A stretch of DNA of 37,046 bases from Opitutales bacterium (GCA_024697185.1 JAILGB010000019.1:1-37046); one strand, 5' to 3'. Shown: positions 1 to 7,057, numbered from the stretch's first letter. Notes: generated by a model not told the origin, from the letters alone. Translations and numbers: made by a program.

Positions 1-133
1 AAAACGCAATGTACTTTCCTGAGAATTTCTCCGAATAAAGCAATTCTGAGTGAGCACCGGCACATCCGAAAAACATTATCGTTCCACTCAAAAGAACGAA
101 GACTCCTACATTTTTGCGTATATACATTTGCAT
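1..133 (-). CDS. Partial lipoprotein N-terminus (alternative frame B)
   Basis: An ATG at 133-131 on the minus strand opens a frame reading MQMYIRKNVGVFVLLSGT and then IMFFGCAGAHSELLYSEK up to the edge. It has a basic n-region, a hydrophobic h-region and a lipobox (FFGC), so it looks like a secreted lipoprotein. AAAGG lies about 12 nt upstream of the start. It overlaps frame A (1-359) on the same strand, so both are unlikely to be fully real. The mature part lies outside the window and function cannot be assigned. Confidence 0.4.
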   Translation of the reverse strand, partial: MQMYIRKNVGVFVLLSGTIMFFGCAGAHSELLYSEKFSGKYIAF

Positions 134-359
134 GATGAAACTTGGGATTACCTTTAATTGTGCCAACGACCGCCGAAAAAACATTCTGAAAATAAGCCGC
201 GTTCCCGTCAAAAGTCCAGGAATATTCGCGAAAATCACAATCCGAATCCGCCGCCGCTCCCGTGTCGTTATGTTCCGGAGCAAAACCCGCGGGAATGTTG
301 CCCGTCGGAACCCATGTCCCCGGGAACGGAGTCCTCGGCTGAAAATCCGGATCAGACAT
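1..359 (-). CDS. Partial unknown gene running off the left edge (frame A)
   Basis: On the minus strand an ATG at 359-357 is preceded by a good Shine-Dalgarno (AGGAG, 5 nt spacing) and opens a frame that stays open to the window edge (about 119 codons). It begins MSDPDFQPRTPFPGTW and is Pro/Gly-rich for about 70 residues. I recognise no family. The first two thirds look coding, with GC-rich codons and the CGTTCCC word twice in frame. The last third (below about 133) is Cys/Arg-rich and unconvincing, and a different frame there encodes a convincing lipoprotein signal. A frameshift, or an accidental open frame on one side, is likely. Confidence 0.4.
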   Translation of the reverse strand, partial: MSDPDFQPRTPFPGTWVPTGNIPAGFAPEHNDTGAAADSDCDFREYSWTFDGNAAYFQNVFSAVVGTIKGNPKFHHANVYTQKCRSLRSFEWNDNVFRMCRCSLRIALFGEILRKVHCV

Positions 360-483
360 AAAATCTCCTGTTTCTATTGTTTTTAACAAATCGCTATTCC
401 GGCGGGGTTGCCGGAAACCTCATTCAGTATCCTTAAAAACACTCCCCAAGTCAAGCACTTTTCCCGTTCCCGTAAAAACACCC

Positions 484-580
484 GCGGGAACGAAATTATC
501 CACAGATTGGAGGATTTAAAGATTGGAAACGGGAACGGCGGGAACGCGCTTTTGTTTTTAACACAGAGACACAAAAGATT
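484..580 (+). repeat. Dispersed intergenic repeat R1, copy 1
   Basis: The segment reads, in order, a GGGAACG word, TTATCCACAGATTGGAGGAT, TTAAAGATTGG, two more GGGAACG words, CTTTTGTTTTTAA and ACACAGAGACACAAAAG. The same modules in the same order occur inverted at 30583-30717, and degenerate forms occur at 3612-3685, 30524-30561 and 36474-36545. I see no coding capacity and no transposase. Confidence 0.75.
496..504 (+). other. DnaA-box-like 9-mer inside repeat R1
   Basis: TTATCCACA is a perfect match to the classical DnaA box. The inverted copy of the repeat carries the same 9-mer at 30695-30703. These are isolated boxes far apart, so they are not evidence of an origin. Confidence 0.5.
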
Positions 581-719
581 TTTTAAGAAATTTCCTCACT
601 CACAAAATTCAGATTTTGCCAATCTCAAACAAAAACCGATGCTTGATTTCTGATTTTTTATGTTGAGTTGTTTTATGAATTCCGGATTTCTTTAACATTC
701 ATAAACGGACATTGATTTC

Positions 720-732
720 GTTCCGTTGTGTT
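720..732 (+). repeat. 13-bp direct repeat, left flank of AT-rich island
   Basis: GTTCCGTTGTGTT is repeated exactly at 3711-3723. The two copies bracket the AT-rich, motif-free segment carrying the DUF4417 operon and the HTH/M78 gene. It could be a recombination or attachment site, or simply a fragment of the dispersed repeat family that exists on both sides. Confidence 0.55.
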
Positions 733-757
733 GGCTGAATAGTTTATTAAAAGATCT

Positions 758-1450
758 TCAATTAAATTCTTCAAAAGGGAGAAATAGCTCGTGTCCAATA
801 TGTAAATCTGTATTTTCCAATATTTTTTCTTCCGAGATGATTTTACGAGTTCTAGAATATTTTACGGTGATTATGTTTCCTGTCATTTCTTTAAATGTTT
901 TTCCTACACAAATAATTGTAGCAGGTTCAAGTGTTTTAATAACACGATCATAACCAACAAGGAAATCGAATTTAGACATTTGGCAACCTATAGTGCTTAT
1001 GGCAATAACACATCCTTTTTCTATTGCGCTGGTGCATATATCGATTGTCGAAAGACCAGCCCAGCTGATTGTTGGAATGATCGTTTTCCCTTTTGACTGC
1101 CAATATGCGCCACAGTAACGTGACTTGCCAATGTTTTCAATGAGCTTCCATTTAGGCATTTCACGATAAAGAGAAGCATCAGGTGTCATAAGAAATTTAT
1201 AATCACAGATTCGTTTAAATGCAATTCCCGGCTTTTCAAAAACTTCTGAGAAATGATAATCGTCTATGAAAAAATGAACTCCGCAATTTTTGTTTTTTTT
1301 ATCATTAGGCTTTGTAAGATGATAAGGAATAAGAGACAGGTTCGTTATGTCAACTTCTTGTCTTCGTAGCAACGGAAAATTATATTCTCCAACAGTCTCA
1401 AAACCTGTTTTTAAGAAATATTGATTATTTCTAAAGGAAAAACTTCGCAC
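758..1450 (-). CDS. DUF4417 family protein
   Basis: The 230-residue protein has the layout I associate with DUF4417: a GVHFFIDDYHFSEVF block, then LMTPDASLYREMPKW, then GAYWQSKGKTIIPTISW, then a CVIAISTIGC core. The family is found mostly on mobile elements and phage-like loci and has no established biochemical role that I know of. The start is GTG at 1450, chosen because GGGAGGGG lies 6 nt upstream; an ATG start would lose conserved sequence. It is the third gene of a minus-strand operon with 1465-1752 and 1749-2138 (14-nt gap to its neighbour). AT-rich composition and absence of the genome's GGGAACG word suggest recent acquisition. Confidence 0.85.
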   Translation of the reverse strand: MRSFSFRNNQYFLKTGFETVGEYNFPLLRRQEVDITNLSLIPYHLTKPNDKKNKNCGVHFFIDDYHFSEVFEKPGIAFKRICDYKFLMTPDASLYREMPKWKLIENIGKSRYCGAYWQSKGKTIIPTISWAGLSTIDICTSAIEKGCVIAISTIGCQMSKFDFLVGYDRVIKTLEPATIICVGKTFKEMTGNIITVKYSRTRKIISEEKILENTDLHIGHELFLPFEEFN

Positions 1451-1464
1451 ACCTATCCCCTCCC

Positions 1465-1752
1465 TTAATCATCAATTTCCGTCATTTCCGATTCGACTTC
1501 CCAAAATGACTTGCCGTCAAAAATCTTTTTGTCGAGAAAATCGGTGGCACAGATTTCCGCGTCTGGATTTTTAATGGAATAAATGATTTCAAAATTCTCA
1601 CCGTTTAAATCATATTTGTAGATTTCAAAACGAGAAATCCCATTCTCATCAGTCCCCACTGCATTAAAAAAGTATTTTTTATTGTTATAAATCACCGTGT
1701 GGTTATCGTAATACAAAGTGTCTAAAAAATAGTTTACATTTGCATCTTTCAT
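1465..1752 (-). CDS. Small acidic hypothetical protein
   Basis: The 95-residue protein is acidic and rich in Tyr/Asn/Asp, and ends in an acidic stretch (EVESEMTEIDD). There is no signal peptide and no membrane segment. Its start overlaps the stop of the upstream gene by an ATGA junction (1749-1752), so the two are translationally coupled; AAAGGA lies about 9 nt before the ATG. I do not recognise the family. Size, acidity and tight coupling to the gene at 1749-2138 would fit an antitoxin or immunity partner, but that is context inference only. Confidence 0.7.
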   Translation of the reverse strand: MKDANVNYFLDTLYYDNHTVIYNNKKYFFNAVGTDENGISRFEIYKYDLNGENFEIIYSIKNPDAEICATDFLDKKIFDGKSFWEVESEMTEIDD

Positions 1753-2138
1753 TGTTTTATTCCTTTGAAATATTTACTAAATTGCTTATAAAGTTTTTCG
1801 GTCAAAATTTCCGCATCGTGTCTAAATACTCCATTCTTGTATTGTGAACCGTATTCATAAGTATGATAATGAAGCACAGGCTTTCTTGTTGTTCCAAGTC
1901 TAGGCTCTATGTGATAGTCTATATCCAACACTGCCAAATGATTATCAGAATACATCCGTAATTCGTGAAAAGTTCCATCAGGTTTTAGCCTAATATACAT
2001 TTTGCTAGAATGAGATTCCATAGGCAAGTTATGTTTCCCAGCCAAGCCCTTCAAAACTTTAATATCACCTATTTTGCCAATAGTGTTGTATGTATAATTA
2101 ACATTGTTGCCAATAGCAAATGTTCCTCGTCCACCCAT
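1749..2138 (-). CDS. Hypothetical protein with MGGRG start and His-rich C-terminal half
   Basis: The 129-residue basic protein begins MGGRGTFAIGNN. An MGGRG N-terminus is often seen in phage-associated proteins, in my recollection. The C-terminal half carries clustered histidines (residues about 87-103, including LHYHTYEYG and FRHDAE) that could form a nuclease-like or metal site, but I cannot assign a family. It is first in the three-gene minus-strand operon and is coupled to the next gene by ATGA. TATAAT directly abuts the ATG, too close to serve this start. A toxin with the acidic downstream gene as partner is one possibility. Confidence 0.65.
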   Translation of the reverse strand: MGGRGTFAIGNNVNYTYNTIGKIGDIKVLKGLAGKHNLPMESHSSKMYIRLKPDGTFHELRMYSDNHLAVLDIDYHIEPRLGTTRKPVLHYHTYEYGSQYKNGVFRHDAEILTEKLYKQFSKYFKGIKQ

Positions 2139-2360
2139 ATTATAACTTTTAATCTATTTTTTAATAAATACAAAATCTATTTGTCATCTAATTAAAAATA
2201 TATAGAAAATTAGTCGTTTTGTCAAGAAGTTTAAAATCGACTACTTTAATAGTCTGTTTAAAATCTAACACAGTTAAGTAGTAATGGTCATTCTGATAAA
2301 TTAGAAGAATTGATTATTATTGACTAATATATTATATTAAAAGACAAATAAGTAACATAT
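2139..2360. promoter_or_regulatory. Divergent AT-rich control region of the island
   Basis: This 222-bp region separates the minus-strand DUF4417 operon from the plus-strand HTH gene. A repeated TTTAAAATC lies near 2230 and 2257, and CTACTTTAA and TTAAGTAGT form an imperfect inverted pair, plausible operator material for the adjacent HTH regulator. No operator can be proven from one sequence. Confidence 0.4.
2310..2338 (+). promoter_or_regulatory. Putative promoter of the HTH/M78 gene
   Basis: TTGATT (2310-2315) and TATATT (2333-2338) are separated by 17 bp. The predicted start near 2345 leaves a leader of about 16 nt before the ATG at 2361. Confidence 0.55.
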
Positions 2361-3488
2361 ATGACTAAAGAAGACTTAGGAAAAAATCTAAGAAGGCTAA
2401 TGAAAAACAAGGGTTTTTCAATTTTAGAATTAGAAGGTCTCTCAAGAGTAAGTAGGGCTACCATATCTAATATTTTGAATGCAAATGCGGATCCATCTTT
2501 TTCAACCTTACAGAAAATCGCGCTTGCGCTTGAAGTGACGCAACAAGAACTTTTTGCTGAACGGCCTGTATTAAAATCACTGCGTTTCAGAACAAATAAA
2601 AATCTTACAGCAAGAGAAAAAGCAGCGAAAGATACATTGCTATTTACAGTTTATGATAAATTAAGTCTATACAAGCAATTTGATAAATATTCAATAAAAA
2701 AAGATTATATTGATTTTTCTTCATTTTCAAAAAATCCAACAGAAGCCGCTCATCAACTTAGAGAAAAACTTAAAGTTTTCCCATTACTTCCTATTTCAAA
2801 TTTTTGTGGTCATCTTTGTGAACTCGGAATAAAGCAGTTTTACTTTAATTTTGGTCTTTCAAAAACTTTTGGCCTCTCTGTAAATAAAGAAGATGGTGGT
2901 CCTGCAATATTTGTAAATGTAGGAACAGCAAATGTTGAGCGCTGGATTTTCACTATGTTCCATGAAGCAGGTCATATAATTTTGCATCCGGAATCATACA
3001 ATGGAGAGATTCAAGAAGAAAATGTAAAATCAAAAGAAGAAACCGATGCTGATGATTTTGCTTCAGAATTTCTTTTACCCAAAAAGGCTGTTTATGAAAG
3101 GGTTATGGGAACAAAAAATTTTTCGTTCATTGAAAAGGTTTTTGAACTTAAAAGAGCTTATAGTGTAAGTTATAAAACTGTTCTAAAGCAATATTGTAAA
3201 GCCTACCAAAGAAAATATAATGATGTCCTTCCTAAATTTCAAGGGATGTACAAAAATTGGAAAAAACATGACTTTAAAGATTATTATGAGCCAGAGGCAA
3301 TAGAAAAAGGCAGTTTTATTTTTGAAGATGTAAACTTCAGAAATTGTGTTTATGAAGCTGTAAAAAATGATGATTTGGAAATTGAAAAGGCTGCTCGTTT
3401 GCTGAATCGTGAAAAAGAAGAATTCCAAAAAGCATATGATGATTTTTATAACAGAGAATCAATCATTTGTGATAATATTCCTTTTTAG
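2361..3488 (+). CDS. XRE-family HTH regulator with ImmA/IrrE-type (M78) metallopeptidase domain
   Basis: Residues about 5-65 form an XRE helix-turn-helix (LGKNLRRLMKNKGFSILELE, then VSRATISNILNANADPSFSTL). A central ImmA/IrrE-like zinc peptidase domain follows, with HEAGH at residues 201-205 and the third ligand glutamate in the ETDADDFA motif (E227). Known members of this architecture cleave or control repressors of mobile elements and stress genes. It is divergent from the DUF4417 operon and probably controls it (inference). At 375 residues it is typical or slightly long because of an extra helical C-terminal region (from about 290). It is AT-rich and free of the GGGAACG word. Confidence 0.88.
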   Translation: MTKEDLGKNLRRLMKNKGFSILELEGLSRVSRATISNILNANADPSFSTLQKIALALEVTQQELFAERPVLKSLRFRTNKNLTAREKAAKDTLLFTVYDKLSLYKQFDKYSIKKDYIDFSSFSKNPTEAAHQLREKLKVFPLLPISNFCGHLCELGIKQFYFNFGLSKTFGLSVNKEDGGPAIFVNVGTANVERWIFTMFHEAGHIILHPESYNGEIQEENVKSKEETDADDFASEFLLPKKAVYERVMGTKNFSFIEKVFELKRAYSVSYKTVLKQYCKAYQRKYNDVLPKFQGMYKNWKKHDFKDYYEPEAIEKGSFIFEDVNFRNCVYEAVKNDDLEIEKAARLLNREKEEFQKAYDDFYNRESIICDNIPF

Positions 3489-3611
3489 AAAAATATTTGA
3501 TAAATCGTTTAGGGTGTATCTCATCTGTATAAAAAAGCTATATTCTTTTTCCTTTTACAAAATTTGATCTAATTTGTTTTCGGGAACAACTGAAAAATCG
3601 AAAGGTATGCA

Positions 3612-3685
3612 AAAGATTTAAAGCGCCGGAACGCTTTTTAATACCGAGATACAGAGACACAAAGAGACAGAAATTTTTTGAGAGT
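3612..3685 (+). repeat. Dispersed intergenic repeat R1, partial copy
   Basis: GATTTAAAG is followed by a degenerate GGAACGC, CTTTTTAATACCGAGA and TACAGAGACACAAAGAGAC. The order matches copy 1 (484-580) and the inverted copy (30583-30717), but the 5' module with the DnaA box is missing. Confidence 0.6.
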
Positions 3686-3710
3686 TCCCGCGGCGCGCCT
3701 CTGTGATTCT

Positions 3711-3723
3711 GTTCCGTTGTGTT
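3711..3723 (+). repeat. 13-bp direct repeat, right flank of AT-rich island
   Basis: An exact second copy of GTTCCGTTGTGTT (first at 720-732), in the same orientation, about 220 bp past the stop of the HTH/M78 gene. Confidence 0.55.
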
Positions 3724-3752
3724 AAAATTTCTGCTCCCGCGCCCGCGTGAAA

Positions 3753-3781
3753 TTGCTTGTTTTGCGGGAACGCGCTAAAAT
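3753..3781 (+). promoter_or_regulatory. Putative promoter of the ClC gene
   Basis: TTGCTT (3753-3758) and TAAAAT (3776-3781) have 17-bp spacing. The predicted start near 3788 leaves only about 8 nt before the ATG at 3796. The promoter overlaps the in-frame TTG at 3757, which argues against that upstream start. Confidence 0.6.
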
Positions 3782-3795
3782 GGAACGCGTTTCAG

Positions 3796-5457
3796 ATGAG
3801 CTTGTTTGAAAAAGGCAGTTGTTTTAATTTTGTCCGCGTCGTTGTTTATGGTGTGGTTGCGGGTCTTTTGGCGGTGGCGTTCCGTTTGTTGTTGGATTTT
3901 TGCTATCGTCACGGGATCGCTTGTTTCGCGTCGTTTTCTGTCGGGGAGTTTTTGCTCTACGGTTTTTTGTGTTTGGCGGGAACGGCGTTGTTGTCGGCGG
4001 CGATTGCCCGTTATGTCTGTGGGGCGGCGTCGGGGAGCGGGAGTCCTCAGTTGAAGTTGTTGTTTTGGAAGGATTTCGGTTTTTCGACGTGGCGGGTTAC
4101 GCTTTCCAAATTTATCGCGAGTGTTTTGGCGGTCGGCGGCGGCGCGTCCTTGGGCAGTGAGGGTCCGATGGTTTTGATCGGCGGGACGGCGGCGTCCAAT
4201 GTTGCGGCCCGTTTGGGCGTTCCCGCGCATTTGCGTCGCGAGGCGGCGTTGGCGGGTGCGGCTTCGGGTTTGGCGGCGATTTTTAATGCGCCGTTGGCGG
4301 CGGTCGCCTTTGTTTTGGAGGAGATTGTCGGTGATTTTAACAGTCGTCTGTTGGGTTCGGTTTTGATTGCGGCGCTTGTCGGGACTTTGATTTCCCAAGC
4401 GATTTTGGGTGGGGCGCCGCTTTTTACGATTCCTGCGGGAACGGGTGCCGGCTGGGAGCTTTATTGTTGTGTTCCTGCGGTTGCGGCGGCTTCGACGCTT
4501 TGCGGGCTGGCGTTCCAGTGGGCGGCGTTGCGGGTCAGGCGTTTTTCGGCTCCGTTGACGCGTTCGCATTTTTGGCTTCCTGCGTTGGCGGGGGCGTTTT
4601 CGGTCTGGGCGATCGGTTCGGCGGTGTTTTTGCTGACGGGGCGTTTGGGTGTTTTCTTTTTGGGCTATGACGATTTGACGGCGGCTCTCAACGGGGATTT
4701 GGTCTGGTGGGTCGCGGGAACACTGTTGGCGGCGAAACTTTTGGCGACGGTTTTGTGTTACGGGAACGGCGCCTGCGGGGGGATTTTTGCGCCGGCTTTG
4801 TTTTTTGGTGGGACTTGCGGTGCGGCGCTGGCGGGAGTGCTGGCTTTGTTTTTGCCGTCGTTGGGTCGGGAGGCGTTGATGACCTTGGCTGTGGTCGGGA
4901 TGTGCGGCGGTTTTGCGACGGTGGTCCGTGCGCCGGTGACGGCGGTTTTGCTGGTTTTTGAGATGACGCATGATTTTTCGATGCTGCCGGCTTTGCTTTT
5001 GGGTGTTCTGATCAGTTTTTCTTTGGCGAAATATTTGGCGCCACGGGATTTTTATGATCTTGTCTTGGATCAGAATGGGGAGTCGGTCGAAAAATTCATA
5101 CCGCCGCGCGACTTGCGGGCCTGGCATCATCTGACGGTCGGTCGCGTGATGCACGAGCCGGTCGCCGTTGTCGCGGGAACGGAGGATTCGTCGGCGTTTG
5201 AAAGATTGTTGGAGGAACATCGTTTTTCATATTTTCCCCGGATTGACACGCAGGGTTTGCCGTTGGGGATTGTTTCGCGGGAACGCCGCTGTCTGCCGGC
5301 GAAGACGGTCGGGCTTGAGGCGACGATCCTCGATGCGGAGCAGGCGCTGCTCGAGCAGGATCACGGCGTCGTGCTCGTTGTTGACGGGAACGGCAAATTG
5401 GCGGGTGTTTTCACCCTTCACGACATTTTGCGTTTGGAGACGCGTTTTGAGAACTGA
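3796..5457 (+). CDS. ClC-family chloride channel/antiporter with CBS domains
   Basis: This is an integral inner-membrane protein of 553 residues. ClC signatures are present: GSGSPQ (residues 80-85, selectivity loop), GSEGP with E122 at the position of the gating glutamate, and GGIFAP in the later pore motif. The hydrophobic pore domain spans about residues 15-410, and two CBS-type segments follow (about 430-545; VGRVMHEPVAVV, then the end FTLHDILRLE). The gating glutamate fits gated chloride flow or Cl-/H+ exchange; which one cannot be decided here. The ATG at 3796 is chosen because the alternative TTG at 3757 lies within the promoter. The stop overlaps the next start by one base (TGATG at 5455-5459), so it is in an operon with the repair gene. 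Codons are unusually G/T-rich (TTG leucine dominates). Confidence 0.92.
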   Translation: MSLFEKGSCFNFVRVVVYGVVAGLLAVAFRLLLDFCYRHGIACFASFSVGEFLLYGFLCLAGTALLSAAIARYVCGAASGSGSPQLKLLFWKDFGFSTWRVTLSKFIASVLAVGGGASLGSEGPMVLIGGTAASNVAARLGVPAHLRREAALAGAASGLAAIFNAPLAAVAFVLEEIVGDFNSRLLGSVLIAALVGTLISQAILGGAPLFTIPAGTGAGWELYCCVPAVAAASTLCGLAFQWAALRVRRFSAPLTRSHFWLPALAGAFSVWAIGSAVFLLTGRLGVFFLGYDDLTAALNGDLVWWVAGTLLAAKLLATVLCYGNGACGGIFAPALFFGGTCGAALAGVLALFLPSLGREALMTLAVVGMCGGFATVVRAPVTAVLLVFEMTHDFSMLPALLLGVLISFSLAKYLAPRDFYDLVLDQNGESVEKFIPPRDLRAWHHLTVGRVMHEPVAVVAGTEDSSAFERLLEEHRFSYFPRIDTQGLPLGIVSRERRCLPAKTVGLEATILDAEQALLEQDHGVVLVVDGNGKLAGVFTLHDILRLETRFEN

Positions 5458-6560
5458 TGATTTTTCCTGTTTCTCAGGCGGACTTGGACTATTTGTGTTC
5501 CCGCGACAAAAAATTGGCGGCGGTCATCGGTCGCTATGGTCTTATCGGGCGGGAATGCGAGCGGGATTTGTTTGAGGCGGTCGTGCACAATATTGTCGCG
5601 CAGCAGATTTCCAACGCGGCGCAGGCGGCTGTTTGGGCGCGTTTGCGGGAACGCGCGGGCAAGATTGATGCGGGAACGCTCGCGCGTCTCGTTCCCGCGG
5701 ATTTTGCAGCCTGCGGGATTTCGGAGCGCAAGGCGGGCTATATTCTTGACTTTGCCCAAAAAATCCGGGCGGGAACGTTTGATCTCGAGGCTTTGAAAAC
5801 GATGGACGACGCGTCGGCGATCGCGGCGCTTTCGTCCTTGAAGGGGATCGGCGTGTGGACGGCGGAGATGCTGCTGCTTTTTTGTCTGCGCCGGCGCGAC
5901 ATTTTGAGTTTTGGCGACTGGGGAATTTTGCAGGGGCTCAAAAAAATTTATGGGCGTGAAAAAATAACGCGGGAATTTTTTGAGCGTTGCCGCCGGCGTT
6001 TTTCGCCGCTGGGCAGTGTCGCGAGTTTTTATATTTGGGCGGCGGCTGCTCCGCAGATCCATTATTGTCATTTTGAATCGCCGGCGGGAACGATGACTTT
6101 GGCGGAACAGGGCGGGGCGATTATTCGTCTGTCCTTTGGCGAAACGGCGGTTCCGACGGGAATTTTGGAGGACGGGAACGCGGTTTTGAAAAATGCCTGC
6201 GAGTGGTTGCGGCTGTATTTTGCGGGAACGGGAAAATTGCCGCCGCAGCCCAAGATAAAGTTGTCGGGAACGCCGTTTGAACTTGCCGTCTGGAGGGAGG
6301 CACGGCGGATAAAATACGGGCGTTCCCGCAGTTACGGCGACTTGGCGAAAAGCCTTGCGGACGGCGGCGGGAACGGCAAGAATCCGGCGCGTGCGGTTGC
6401 GCGGGCTTTGGGCAAAAACCCGGTTTTGATCTTTGTCCCCTGCCATCGCGTGATCGGCGGGAACGGCAGCCTTTGCGGCTATTCCGGAGGATTGGACAAA
6501 AAACGGGCTTTGCTGCGGCTTGAAAAAATCGCTTTTAGGGACGCGGTCAGCCTTGGATGA
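5457..6560 (+). CDS. Fused DNA-3-methyladenine glycosylase (AlkA-like) and O6-alkylguanine methyltransferase (Ogt-like)
   Basis: Two alkylation-repair enzymes are joined in one 367-residue chain. Residues about 1-200 are an HhH-GPD glycosylase: hairpin LKGIGVWTA (from residue 128) and catalytic Asp in SFGDWG (D154), which would excise alkylated purines. Residues about 203-360 are an MGMT/Ogt domain with the acceptor cysteine in PCHRV (C329), which would take the alkyl group from O6-alkylguanine. The junction is short (WAAAAPQ to IHYCHF) with no frameshift. AlkA with Ada and stand-alone Ogt are common; a direct AlkA-Ogt fusion is less so. It is translationally coupled to ClC upstream. Its 3' end overlaps the convergent VOC gene by 14 nt. 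The GGGAACG/CGTTCCC word occurs more than ten times here. Confidence 0.9.
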   Translation: MIFPVSQADLDYLCSRDKKLAAVIGRYGLIGRECERDLFEAVVHNIVAQQISNAAQAAVWARLRERAGKIDAGTLARLVPADFAACGISERKAGYILDFAQKIRAGTFDLEALKTMDDASAIAALSSLKGIGVWTAEMLLLFCLRRRDILSFGDWGILQGLKKIYGREKITREFFERCRRRFSPLGSVASFYIWAAAAPQIHYCHFESPAGTMTLAEQGGAIIRLSFGETAVPTGILEDGNAVLKNACEWLRLYFAGTGKLPPQPKIKLSGTPFELAVWREARRIKYGRSRSYGDLAKSLADGGGNGKNPARAVARALGKNPVLIFVPCHRVIGGNGSLCGYSGGLDKKRALLRLEKIAFRDAVSLG

Positions 6561-6942
6561 TCTCGATGAGGATGCCGTCGGGATCGCGGATGAAAAAATA
6601 GTCGCGTCCCAGGCGTCCCTTTAAAATCTGCGGATTGTCGGCAATGCCGGCTTCGCTGAGTTTTTTTGCCGTCGAGACAATGTCGTCCGTGGCGAGGGCG
6701 AAATGTTTGCAGCCGAGCGTTTGGAGGTCGTCGGGGAGCGTTTTGCGATAGTCGGGCAGAGGCGCCGGATTTTTGTAGCAGAAGAGTTCGAGGATCGCGT
6801 TCCCGTTTTTCATCAGAGCGATGCGGAGGGCAGCGTCGGGACTTTGCCAGATTTTGTCGGGAACGAAGCCGAGCTGTTTGTAAAATTCGAGGCTTTGCTC
6901 GAGGCGGGAGACGCTGACGGCGATGTGGTCAAATTTTAGCAT
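6547..6942 (-). CDS. VOC-family (glyoxalase-like) protein
   Basis: This is a vicinal-oxygen-chelate protein of 131 residues with the paired beta-alpha-beta-beta-beta layout: KFDHIAVSVSRLEQSLEFYK at the start and RDYFFIRDPDGILIEIIQG at the end, where the glutamate is a usual metal ligand. Substrate cannot be told; glyoxalase I and epimerase relatives share this pattern. The start is set at the ATG at 6942, seven residues inside the longest frame, because GGAGG lies 7 nt upstream. The longer start (6960) would overlap the -10 box. Confidence 0.85.
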   Translation of the reverse strand: MLKFDHIAVSVSRLEQSLEFYKQLGFVPDKIWQSPDAALRIALMKNGNAILELFCYKNPAPLPDYRKTLPDDLQTLGCKHFALATDDIVSTAKKLSEAGIADNPQILKGRLGRDYFFIRDPDGILIEIIQG

Positions 6943-6958
6943 AGGGAATCCTCCGTTC

Positions 6959-6987
6959 ATTTTATGTCATCCTGCGGGAGCCGACAA
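6959..6987 (-). promoter_or_regulatory. Putative promoter of the VOC gene
   Basis: On the minus strand TTGTCG (6987-6982) and TAAAAT (6964-6959) have 17-bp spacing. The predicted start near 6952 gives a leader of about 10 nt that retains only part of the GGAGG. Confidence 0.5.
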
Positions 6988-7025
6988 AGAAAAACGCTTG
7001 AAACGCTTTTGTCTTGATGTCATAC

Positions 7026-7057
7026 TTTACTTGACAAATCGCATTAGGGTATATTAT
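7026..7057 (+). promoter_or_regulatory. Possible glgB promoter
   Basis: TTGACA (7031-7036) is a perfect -35, but the AT-rich -10 candidates TATATT (7050) and TATTAT (7052) give spacings of only 13 and 15 bp. TTTACT (7026-7031) with TATATT gives 18. A promoter here is likely, but which boxes are used is unclear. Confidence 0.45.

Larger units (their letters stand above)
360..757. other. Intergenic region with dispersed repeat and island edge
   Basis: There is no convincing gene here. It holds a copy of the dispersed R1 repeat (484-580) with a DnaA-box 9-mer, four copies of the GGGAACG/CGTTCCC word up to 545, and an AT-rich tail. The left copy of a 13-bp direct repeat (720-732) lies just outside the stop codon of the DUF4417 gene. 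Confidence 0.6.
3489..3795. other. Intergenic region: island right edge, repeat fragment and ClC promoter
   Basis: No gene is seen. It holds a partial R1 repeat (3612-3685), the right 13-bp direct repeat (3711-3723) and a promoter (3753-3781). Base composition returns to GC-rich and the GGGAACG word reappears at about 3767. Confidence 0.6.

Noticed and set aside
496-504. Replication origin suggested by perfect DnaA boxes
   Set aside because: Only one box per repeat copy, 30 kb apart, with no cluster, no DNA-unwinding region and no dnaA or dnaN gene nearby.
758-3488. Prophage or integrative element
   Set aside because: No integrase, capsid, portal, relaxase or replication gene is visible; only accessory genes often found on such elements.
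3775-5220. Long open frame of 481 codons antisense to the ClC gene
   Set aside because: It is Arg/Gln-rich without family features, and the sense strand has clear ClC motifs. It arises from the GC-rich codon pattern. Similar antisense frames at 7931-9400, 13330-14421, 17560-18996 and 20300-21577 are rejected for the same reason.
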